Assembly: GCA_015680685.1 (NCBI GenBank)
Contig: MNCI01026399.1
Coordinates: 1,252,974-1,316,973, forward strand
Length of the DNA stretch: 64,000 bases
Direction: 5' to 3'
DNA from: Gnetum montanum
Taxonomy: Eukaryota; Streptophyta; Gnetopsida; Gnetales; Gnetaceae
The notes under the pieces are model-generated. The model saw only the letters and a program-made list of their open reading frames with translations. It was not told the origin of the DNA and made no database searches. Position 1 is the first letter of the stretch, and the number at the start of each line of letters is the position of its first letter. A program made the position numbers and the translations under genes. Below, piece by piece: positions 20,287 to 29,815 of this stretch.

Positions 20287-21908
20287 TTTACTGTACCATT
20301 CGAAATCATCGGTGAGAGGCTAGAATGAACGGACACCGAGAGATCTATGGATGAAACAGTAAGACCCTGCCTTCATGTGAGGGCAAGCTAGAAATAAACA
20401 AAGGTAGAGTGCCTTGGATGGTCTACACACAGATCAAATAAGGACTTCCCCTAGCGTATGCAATGGCAGTGCGCTGGGTTATTGTAAAAAAACATAAACA
20501 AATGCAAACATAAACGTGGACAAGTGCAAATAAGGTGTAAACAGCGTAAATAGAAAATAATGTAAACTGTAAATATGATTGGAAAAAAATATAACTGTTT
20601 ATATTGATTGAAAATTACAAAGAAGTGCATTAGTTAGAACGTAGTTGTAGAATGATTGCAAGGCAGACGTTTAGCCCCGATGTGAATGGATGCTGGGGAA
20701 TACAGGTTTCTGGTTGTAGGTTCTGCAGTGTGACCAAGATTGCCCTTGCTTAGCGTGACCAAGTCTGATGCCCAGCGTATGAAATGTTTCTTGGAATTTT
20801 TAGCGTACAAAGTATACAGGATGCTTTATCATTAAATTTGCCAACCTCAATCTAGTGGAAAATCAGGGTATTTATACGATTTTGATGCGTGGGATGTGGA
20901 TCTGTGTGAATATCTATGGCTATGGGGTGAGAAAAATTTGGATCGGGTGACAGGTGTGTGCATTGACCGAATGCATGAAATGTTATAATGTACAACATGT
21001 AGCATGACCAAGATTTCTTACATTGACATGTGTAATCCACAGTGTAAGAGCTTGATACGCTGAAAAATGCAAAATGTACAAAGAATGTTAAAGTACAAGA
21101 GTGGATTTGGATGTCTGGCCTCCAAATCTGCAGTTCTATGCTATTTTTGTGCTGCCAAAGCCTCCAACATGTGTGGCTCTAGCTTTGATGTGTGTGTAGC
21201 CTATTTTGGCATCAGCGTCTGGCGTCCAACATCTAGCGTCCAGCTTATGAAAGTGTTTACGCTACTAGAAGCATGTCAGCATGACTAACAACATATGACC
21301 TGAAAATAGTGCATTTTGAACCCATCTTTGACTTGTGAGACCCTTTTTCAGAGTGGATATGCATGCCATGGGTCATGAGGGTTTTGTGTGCCAAATTTGG
21401 ACTGATTTGGATGTTGTTTTGGCCTTGTTTTAGTTGATGATGCTGATCCTTACGCTGTGCAGCGTTTGAAAAGTAACCCCAGCGTCACCAAGTCAAAATG
21501 GCACATTTGAGGCCAAAATTTTAATTTTCTAGAGGCTAGGAGCTATTTGGGACCTTGGTGAAGGTGATGGGAGGGTCCTTGTGCTTGATTTCAGCATGTT
21601 TTGACTCAGTTTTGGGGCTCCAAAAGTTGGTGACGCTGATCCTTACGCTGTGCAGCATAAGCTAGTGTGACCAAAGTGTACTTAGCCAAAACCAAGCATT
21701 TTGAGCCCAAAAATTTTGATTCTAGATGCCAGAAGTTGGTGCAGTTGCTTGTGGGCCCTAGGGGAACCATTCTTGTTGCATCGTAAACCATTGGGGGCTA
21801 TTTCGAAGGCCTCTAACTTTGGTCATGCTGTATTCATGCTTGGATAGCTGCATGACTTAGCTTGAATCTTGTTTGAAAGTGCTAGGCCAAAATTTTGTGG
21901 TGTTTTCA
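20287..21908 (-). repeat. 5' LTR of element E (1622 bp)
   Basis: Aligns with 12356-14920. Its outer end GGTGTTTTCA is followed by the target duplication AGTTT. The inner end has ACAGTAAA where the other LTR has ACAGTACA. TATA box on the minus strand at 20867-20877. Only about 1.3 units of the 192-bp repeat are present (about 21430-21660). Confidence 0.9.
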
Positions 21909-21913
21909 AGTTT

Positions 21914-22334
21914 AGCAACATCTAGGTTATAAGAAAACTTCATTCTCTTGGGAAATTGGTAAGCATTATGAACAATCAAGTGTCAACATTAAGCAATCAT
22001 TATATACATCATTCTATTGTTCTTGTATCTCATTGTACTATGTTTTGTACTATTGTAAGTGGTCAAAGTGTGTTGTACCTCAAACTACAAGGTTTAGCAA
22101 AATTAGTTGTATCATTATCTTGTAATTTTTATTTTTCTTTTGTTGCCTTGAGGGGTTAATGCACTTCTTATGGGAAGGCATCGTCCTTGAGCTTACTAGG
22201 ACTCTATGGGATTAAGTGGTGGAGTAGCACCACAACACTTTGAAGTGGAGCTCAAGTTGTAAAGGTTTTGGGATCCTAGAAACTACATTCTAAACTTGTG
22301 GGGACCTTGCAGGGTTAAGTGGATTCATGGTGTT
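21914..22334. other. Middle piece of the split repeat
   Basis: Non-coding sequence between elements E and A, continuous with 12355 on the left and 29552 on the right once both insertions and one target copy of each are removed. Its G-rich right part (GGAGCTCAAGTTG, GGTTTTGGGATCC) resembles a copia-type LTR. Confidence 0.4.
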
Positions 22335-23197
22335 TGATGGGACGCGATATCGCATGGGCTGCGATATCACATACGTGATATCGCGTCCACCGTGATATCG
22401 CATCCCACGCGATATCGCATCATCCCTAGCGATATCACGTACGCGATATGGCGGTGCACCATCATATCGATAAATAAGAGGTGGCTCTCCCTTGTTTTCC
22501 ATCCTAGGCTTAGACTGTAGTGAAACTCTGGTAGTTTGATCCCTCCAGAGATAGAATATTTTCCATGTGCCTGCAGTAGGAGCTCCAAAGTGAACGGATC
22601 TTTATTCGAGCAGATATTATACCTGAACACATATTTGTGTACAAAAATAAAGACAAACTTCTTGGATAAATCTTGCAGTGCATGGAATAGGCTAATTAGG
22701 ATTTTATTTATTGTTATTTACTATTTATCATTTACATTCTTTATTAGGAATTAAATCTCTCTCAACCCTTCTCTCCTAGTTAAGTGCCTCAGTACAACGC
22801 TTCGAGCACATGCGTTACGCGTGGTGATCCCAGCAACGACTAGCGTTTGGTAACCACAGTTGCATTGGTTCAGGGTGTGAATGGTAAGTGGGAATGGATG
22901 ATGAATCTAGGTTAATTCATAGTTAGTTAGTTAGTTATTTAGAGTTAGTAATTAGTATCTTCACCCTTCACCTCAATAGCATAGGAGATAAAACATAAAA
23001 AGATATAAAAATCATATACCTCAGACTTACTTAACCATACACTGTGACAAATACAAGTAAGTATGGGAAGACAACAAATAATTAACCTTAAGTGTTCCAT
23101 GAGGCATGTAGGCACTTAGTCTGCGGAGTTCGACTGAATCGTGCGTGTTACGCTTGTATTCGTATGGTTGAGTGTAGGGGTACCTCGTCATTCATCA
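22335..23197 (+). repeat. 5' LTR of element A (863 bp)
   Basis: TGATGGGACG to TCATTCATCA. Contains the palindrome array (22341-22455), a degraded TATA box (CGATAAATAAGAGG), and AATAAA near 22646. About 50 bp longer than its partner, mostly in the palindrome array. Confidence 0.92.
22341..22455. repeat. GATATC palindrome array in U3
   Basis: Seven or so copies of GCGATATCGC and variants at spacings near 17-25 bp, just upstream of the TATA region. The same motif marks the LTRs at 5161, 28740, 33760 and 41510. Confidence 0.85.
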
Positions 23198-23198
23198 T

Positions 23199-23216
23199 TG
23201 GTGCCATTGCTGGAGA
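23199..23216 (+). promoter_or_regulatory. Primer binding site of element A
   Basis: TGGTGCCATTGCTGGAGA, one base after the LTR. Matches the tRNA-Asp-type site of element C with three to four transitions. Confidence 0.8.
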
Positions 23217-23339
23217 CTAAGTGTTTGTGCGCTAAGTAGAACATAAGAGATCACTCACATCATTGGGAGCTTAAATGAACCTTAGGGTTAATTAAATAAA
23301 AATTTATATAATGGTTAATTAGCACACCAATAAGGTACC

Positions 23340-25787
23340 ATGTCTTCTTCTTCTTCTCATAAGAGCAATACACCACCTAGGGATAATATAAGAAACAATT
23401 AGCAATCTAAAACACATAATCTAAATCCACCAGTTCCTTAATAATATAGGGTGGAATATACTCATCCCGATGAGTATATACCTAATTTTACTTTTATCTT
23501 CCATCAAGATGAACAAATGCGCTGGAGAGACTTGCAAGGTAACATAGTTTTACCTCTAGATCGTGCAGTCCACAACATGCTCCTCCATGCTTTGGCACAG
23601 ATCAGCATGACTCAGCTCTATGCTGAATACATTGCAGAATATTTTGACATGAGGGATTACCATCCCATAGCTTTACAATATATGAGGGACTCAATATAGG
23701 AGAGCTAACATACACTGTTGAAGGGCAAAGAGGTCCCACACATCCTAAGTGAAATTGGAGATGGTGAACCACTCATAATGGGTTCTCTATCAAAAGATGT
23801 TCCTCCTCCTAATGAAAGTGAGGAGGTGGGGTATCAGAACCTATGCTCCATGATACACAACCCTGGTTCTGATCCCTATGAACACTAGCTGTTCATTGAC
23901 GGAATAACAACACATGAGAAGGACAAGCACTCAGATCGTCATCACGATCGAGGTCGAAGCCACAGAAGAGAAGGTAGGAAACATCTTCATGGCGATGGTT
24001 CTCCTTCTTCTTCCCCTTTTTCACATCATTCACACTTTCCTTCGACCTTTGGATGCTATCATAGAGAGCATAATGGTGAGGATAGAGGTAGGAAAAATGA
24101 GAGACCTTGACGAGAGAGTCGAGAGAGAGGACAAGGGCATAAATGAAGGGAAAGTAGGGAACAATGAAGACATCATAGACATCATGAAAGAGATGATCAT
24201 GACGAACCCCTACTTGCCACCTAGAGCATGTTAAATATAATGGAGGTAGTGAGAATAACAACAAGGCATTTAAAGGACAGTCGGATCAAGCGTTTATACA
24301 TGAACAACATCCCATGATTTGAAGGGGGATACAACGCGGATTCGTAGAATCATTTACAGGCATTCCACGATGCCTGTGCCTTGCAAAACATAGAAAACAA
24401 GTGGCAGAAACTAAAGTTATTTCCTAGGACATTCATTAAGGAAGTAGAGAGTTGGTACCAGTCCTTAGAACCAGAAACCATGAGGAGGTGGAGTACGATG
24501 TTAGAACTCTTCAATGATAAATATCAAACGTACTCTAGAGTGTCTAACTTGCATAAGCAGATCCAAGGATGGAAGCAAGGTACTCATGAACCCTTGGATG
24601 CTGCCATGGGCTACTACTACGCATTATTACATCGTTGCTTGGGCAATGGTTACGTACAGCGAGATCAACTCCGCCACATTGTAGATGGGCTAAGGTATGA
24701 AACTAGGAGAACCCTTGGGACTTATGCCCAAGGAAGATTATTAGAACTTAGATCCCATGAGAATCATTTCTTGTTAGAACAAGTAGCCAAAGATGAAGGG
24801 GAGCTACGGAAAAGAGAGAGCGTGGAAGAATATAACCGTGATCCTTCCCTTCGAAAGAAGGGAGTGAGATTCTACGATGAAGAGGATGAGTCACCACTTG
24901 AAGAATTGGTGAATAGGAAAACCTTGCCGCTTTAGAAGCTAACAACAGAAGTGGCAACTAAGGTAGATCAGATACAGGACTCCTTGGATAGTAGACTTGA
25001 ACTTTTCCTGAAAATCATAGAGGAGTCTAAGGAGGAATGAAGTAGTGACAAGAACAAGACAAAGCAGAGAGATTCAGGCCCTGGACATGACAAGGGTAAG
25101 GGGAAAATAACTATCTCCAATGAGGTTGTGGATTCGGACACAGACAATGACGATGGATGTGAGATCTGCCACTATGACCATCCTAAGGGATGTTGTTCAA
25201 TCATCTCACATCTACAAGAGTCTGGGATGTATGTACTCAACCTGAGACTCAATAGACGGCATACACCCCGAAGGTTACCTTATCCTCAAGGTAACCCAAG
25301 ACAGTCCCACCAACCATTGACATACTATCCAAGTGGAACTCCCCCAAAACCCATCAGACAACATCAGTAGTGGTAATACCCACAATCATGGGGGATGCCA
25401 CCACCGAAACAACAGTATCCTTACCAGTAGCCAGACCCTTATGGTTGCTACGTGCAGCAACCGATTTCTCCAAGTGACTCTATAGATCACACAACTCCCC
25501 AACTTCACTACCAAGTTCGGGAGTACTTTAGGAGGACTCCTTCTCCTTTGGGAGATGCTCCATATCCATACCATCCTCCTACTCCATCCGTACCTCTTCC
25601 ACCTGTAGTTCCCATACCTCCTACTCCAACAATGCAAGGGGAACTCCCTACTCAACCGCAACAATGCAATGCTACGAGAGTTGTAAACATTCAACCCACT
25701 ACTGGTTCTGACAACCGTAAAAAGAGAAGACCTTTATTCAGAACCAAAAGCCCAGACAAGCTCTCACAACAATAAGCGGTTGAGTCT
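23340..25787 (+). pseudogene. gag: Athila-like Gag, many nonsense codons
   Basis: The ATG at 23340 starts a frame (MSSSSSHKSN) that stays in register through gag and protease to 26693, 1118 codons, broken only by stop codons. Features in order: N-terminal NFTFIFHQDEQMRWRD (near 23480), a basic/acidic low-complexity stretch, the capsid core (24381-24935, open for 184 codons, with KLKLFPRTF, WYQSL, HKQIQGWKQ, LLHRCLGNG, IVDGLR), then a zinc knuckle CEICHYDHPKGC (C-x2-C-x3-H-x4-C, near 25157), the Athila spacing. A Pro/Tyr-rich tail follows. It would form the particle. Stops fit C-to-T or G-to-A changes, for example CAG to TAG at 24933. Confidence 0.82.
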
Positions 25788-26693
25788 GTGATCGCTCCTC
25801 CAACACATAAGGCTTCAGGGCTTCCTTCCATCCAACAAGAGAGGTTAATGTATACGGTTATGTTAACACATATCGTAACCGATTGGATCAAGGTAGGCCA
25901 CCTTCCTAGGAAATTATCTAACGCTGGGAGTCCCTTAATCTACCTTCAAGTTGTCGGGAACGAACCACATAAGGCTCTTCTTGACTCAGGTTCCGGAGTC
26001 AACTTAAATTCATGAGAAATGTATCAAGCCTGGAACCTATCCCAACTTAAGAAGAGCAACATCCAACTAGATCTGGTTGACCAGTCCATCACCATTCCCT
26101 TGGGATTGGTGGAGGACATTGTTACCACTGTGTGTGGTTGGTCATACCCAGCTGATTTCCTGGTGATTGAAGTCAACAACAACGAAGGGGACTTCCCAAT
26201 TATAATGGGAAGGGCATGGCTAAGCACAATAGATGCATGCCTAGGGATTTGTGATCTTTCCTTAAAGATATCTAGGGTAAATATTTATGGAAAGATCGAG
26301 AAGAAGAAAGTTCCATGCATCACATACAGTGATTCATCGAGTGATGACATGGAGGAATGCACAACATCTCCTCCATGCAATAGGTGTGCCCTTGAAACTA
26401 TGAGACAAAGATGCCTGTATGTAGCAACCATACAACCAGTAGTAGATACCCCATGGTTGACAGCTAGTCGAAAGAGAAATCGACAAACATGCATGGAACA
26501 AACTGGGGAAGTAACCCATGCCAACAGCGAAGGCATAGATACCTTGGAATATGAGCGTCACCAACTTCCACCCCTTAATCTAAGAACATCAATTGGGAGA
26601 AGTTGGGCACTTCTACGAAATTCAAACAAGCGCTCATTGTTTCAGATCTCTCCCTTGCAATTTAGTCATGGGGGAGATGGCCAACTATGCTGA
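25788..26693 (+). pseudogene. Athila-type aspartic protease
   Basis: In frame with gag. The active-site loop ALLDSGSGVNL (near 25975) is followed by a TGA at about 26014, then MYQAWNLSQLKKSN, LVDQSITIPLGLVEDI, PADFLVIEV and the FPIIMGRAWL motif (near 26200), the standard order of plant Ty3 proteases of the Athila type. It would process Gag. The C-terminal end FSHGGDGQLC resembles the Gag ends of B and C (SYGG, SHGGD), suggesting B and C lost the protease in between. No RT follows. Confidence 0.82.
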
Positions 26694-26699
26694 TCATTT

Positions 26700-26995
26700 G
26701 GAGCCCTCAGTTCTTTTTAAATTTTTTTTACACATTTTTGTTTTACAAGTTTTTTTTTTACACATTTTTGTTTTCCATGTTTTTGTCTTACACATTTTTT
26801 TTGCACGTTTTTGTTTTACACATTTTTGTTTTACAAATTTCTTTAAATTGTCTTGTTTTTGTTTTACAAATTTCTTTATCTTTTCTTATTTTTTGTTTTA
26901 CAAATTTCTTTAACTTTTCTTGTTTTTGTTTTTCAACATCGTTATACTTTTTCATTGGTGTGTGTGTGTGTGTCTGTGTGTGTGTGTTATCCATC
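26700..26995. repeat. T-rich tract and (TG)n after gag-protease
   Basis: 26705-26940 consists of loosely repeated TTTTGTTTTACACATTTT-like units; 26958-26988 is a GT microsatellite. Elements B (36738-36853) and C (57435-57540) have a similar T-rich tract at the same place. Confidence 0.8.
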
Positions 26996-28378
26996 GTGTA
27001 AGTTTGTCACCCAATAAGTGTTCTTCATGATGGTATGAACTGTGTTCATATTGATTACTAATGTTTGGTCTTTACCTTTAAGTCATAACGTTGATACTAA
27101 GGTATGGTTCTTTTGATATGGCAGGCAACGAGTTCACTTCATCCATCCATTCACAAGTTCTATGGTCTCTCTTGGCTTGGAAATGTACAGTCCTTTTCTA
27201 ATAAGAACTTTAACGAATCGGTGACTAGGCATTTCTCAAACTAAGAAAGGACTCAAGGATTGAAAAGGGTGTGACTTCAAGGGAACTTGATGCATTTGTG
27301 TTGGCCATTCTCTTGGGTGCTTGGATGTTTTCTTCTTGAGTTTTCTTACCATTTCGACGTTACCCAATCATCAGGAAGCTAAGCAATAAAAATAACAAAG
27401 TCTTTGCATGGTGTGGTTCTCATGTATAAACACATAAAAAAAAGAAAAAAAGAGAGAAAGAAGCGAAAAGAAAAAAAGTGAGAATTCAAAGCACACCCCT
27501 TATACGAAATAATCATTTGGGCTACAAGCACTAGTTATGGAACTAAAATAAAAATGTTCCCTCTAACTAAGGCCCTTCTCGCTTCCATTCTCTCCTCCTT
27601 GTTTCGTTGGAATGGTGGTGGCTCTTGGGTGAAGGCATTCTTGTCACTTCAAGAGGATAGATTGGCTGAATGCATTGATGCAAAGTCATTGGATGTGGTT
27701 TGTTGAGGCTGGACTTGGAATGGGATTTACTAGTCACATTAATCATGAACTTCACAAGGGGCTATACACCACCTTGTTCTTGAGATTCCATTCCATTTTC
27801 TTTTCTCCATCCTTCTCTCCATTGTTCACCTCATTGCCGGTTGTATCGTTAATGTATATTTTAGTTGATGCATTGTTTTCTTTTTGGTAAATTCTTGTGG
27901 TTAAGACTTTAACTCTTGTTCCAAATGACATTCCCAGAGCCTACAAACTCTTTGCATGTGGGTTTTCCAGGGCATTACGGGCATGATCTAGCTTTGGGGA
28001 GGACCCACTGACATTCCTATTTGGTGCACCAATTAAATTCTTTTCCCAAACATTTTTGCAATCTATATTATTTTGTTCATTTCCATCTTGACATCCATTT
28101 CATCAACATTATAGTTGTCTCTTTTTCTTCATCTTTCTTATTCCTTTTCTTTCTCCATTCTATTGCTACCGAAGGTTCACTATTAGTCATGGGGGTATAG
28201 GGCCTAATTTTTTCGATTTTTTCCTAACCCCTACACCTTCGGTAGTCACCACTATTATATCTCCAGACTTGCAATCAACCATACCACAACTCAGCCAATG
28301 GACCTTTCATTGGAGCAAGGTATCAACTACATTGGAATTTATTTACCCTTGCTAATATAAGACTGTGTTGTGTGTGCA
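26996..28378 (+). other. Noncoding middle of element A with conserved blocks
   Basis: No protein signal. It includes a purine tract (27436-27487, almost only A and G) and a block at about 27930-28020 with GGGCATTACGGGC and CTTTGGGGAGGACCCACT that recurs in B (37700-37825) and C (58440-58565). A PPT-like TTAGTCATGGGGGTATAG lies at 28183-28200. Confidence 0.6.
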
Positions 28379-28560
28379 GATGGCAATCATGCAACAATGA
28401 ATTGGATTTGAAAGGAACACATGGAATGGAGTAGTGTTGAAAGCAGCTATGCAAGAAGCAAGATCGATGGCATACTTATGGATGGACAATGAAAAGCGCA
28501 ATCTTGGCATTGGCAACAACAAAACTTCTTTCTCTCTCTCTTTCTCAGCTGCCAAATGAG
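28379..28560 (+). pseudogene. Coding-like fragment, possibly a captured exon
   Basis: Counterpart of 4803-4979. Begins ATGGCAATCATGCAACAA after TGTGTGTGCAG, which could be a 3' splice site. One frame reads RNTWNGVVLKAAMQEAR (interrupted by one TGA near its start), ending in TGA at about 28559. Not recognised; not present in B or C. Confidence 0.4.
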
Positions 28561-28725
28561 GCCTGATGTCAATGTAATAAGGTGTTCACTCTTGTTGTTA
28601 TGAACACTAGTTTTGTCATGTCTTGTAATGATGATCCATTGACATGTCATCCCATTAGTTCCATTCAGTCAATAATCCCATACCTTCCCAATATTTTGTA
28701 AGGAACTCGAGGATGAGTTTTCATT

Positions 28726-28739
28726 CAGTTATGGGGGTA
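28726..28739 (+). promoter_or_regulatory. Polypurine tract of element A
   Basis: CAGTTATGGGGGTA directly before the 3' LTR start TGATGGG. Confidence 0.85.
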
Positions 28740-29551
28740 TGATGGGATGCGATATCGCATGGGCCACAATATCGCTTCGTCCCCGGCGATATCACGTATG
28801 TGATATTACAGTGCACCGTCATATCTATAAATAAGAGGTGGCTCTCCCGTGTTTTCCATCCTAGGCTTAGACCGTAGTAAAACTTTGGCAGTTTGATCCC
28901 TCTAGAGTTAGAATATTTTCCATGTGCCCATAGTAGGAGCTCCAAAGTGAATGGATATTTATTCGAGCAGATATTGTACCTGAACACATATTTGTGTATG
29001 GAAATAAAGATGCACTTCTTGGATAAACCTTGTAGTGCATGGAATAGGCTAATTAGGATTTTATTTATTATTATTTACTATTTATCATTTACATGCTTTA
29101 TTAGGAATTAAATCTCTCTCAACCCTTCTCTCCTAGTTAAGTGCCTCAATACGACCACTTCGAGCATGTGCGTTAAGTGTGGTGATCCCAGCAACGACTA
29201 GCGTTTGGTAACCACGATTGCATTAGTTCAGGGTGTGAACGGTAAGTGGGAACAGATGCTGATGCTAGGTTAATTCAGACTTAGTTAGTTAGTTAGAGTT
29301 AGTAATTAGTCTCTTCACCCTTCACCTCAATAGCATAGGAGATAAAACATAAAAAGATATAAAAATCATATACCTCGGACTTACTTAACCATATACTGTG
29401 ACAAATACAAATAAGTCTAGGAAGACAATGAATAATTAACCTTAAGTGTTTCATGAGGCGTGTAGGCACTTAGTTTGCAGAGTTTGACCGGATCACGCGT
29501 GTTATGCTCATATTCGTATGATTGAGTGTAGGGGTACCTTGCCACTCATCA
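28740..29551 (+). repeat. 3' LTR of element A (812 bp)
   Basis: TGATGGGATG to CCACTCATCA, TATA box CTATAAATAAGAGG near 28825. Shorter palindrome array than the 5' LTR. Confidence 0.92.
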
Positions 29552-29815
29552 ATGTTGAATCACTTAGGAGTGTCTCTTAAAGCTGTATAGGATATGGTAC
29601 CCTTCAAACCACATTATGAGAGGAACAATGTCTAAAGGTGTCCAAGTGATCTACTCTCTAAGTGTGGACTACCCAAGTTGGGGAACCACATTAAATTTGG
29701 TTGTGATCTTTGTGGTGAAAATTTTTATTTTGGAAATTTATTCATCTCCTCTACACCCCACCCACCACCCCACAACCCCCCAATCTTTTAAGTTCAATGA
29801 TCCTCAACATGTGTA
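29552..29815. other. Right piece of the split repeat
   Basis: Continues 22334 after element A. Contains a C-rich run (29752-29783) and ends near CCTCAACA, followed by TTGGTATTGCT, which weakly resembles a tRNA-Met-type primer site. A copia-type LTR end is possible but unproven. Confidence 0.3.

Larger units (their letters stand above)
12356..21908 (-). mobile_element. Element E: Tat-like LTR retrotransposon without polymerase
   Basis: Complete 9553-bp insertion with a perfect 5-bp target duplication AGTTT (12351-12355 and 21909-21913). On the minus strand: 5' LTR, primer site, untranslated leader, gag, linker with zinc knuckle, protease, a repeat-rich 3' region, polypurine tract, 3' LTR. No reverse transcriptase, RNase H or integrase is present. 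Protease and Gag are of Tat type, and polypurine tract and LTR ends match the Tat-like element at 1-4802, so E probably depended on such an element. The two LTRs differ by 943 bp because of a repeat array. Confidence 0.88.
22335..29551 (+). mobile_element. Element A: Athila-like LTR retrotransposon, gag and protease only
   Basis: Complete 7217-bp insertion with a near-perfect target duplication (GTGTT 22330-22334, ATGTT 29552-29556). Order: 5' LTR, tRNA-Asp-type primer site, gag-protease in one frame, T-rich tract, purine-rich tract, conserved noncoding block, coding-like fragment, polypurine tract, 3' LTR. There is no RT, RNase H or integrase, and no ORFX, which sets it apart from B and C. 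Protease and zinc-knuckle spacing are Athila-like. Confidence 0.88.

Noticed and set aside
26593-27001. Hydrophobic Phe/Leu-rich open frames resembling membrane segments
   Set aside because: They are the T-rich tract after gag-protease; composition alone produces the hydrophobic codons.
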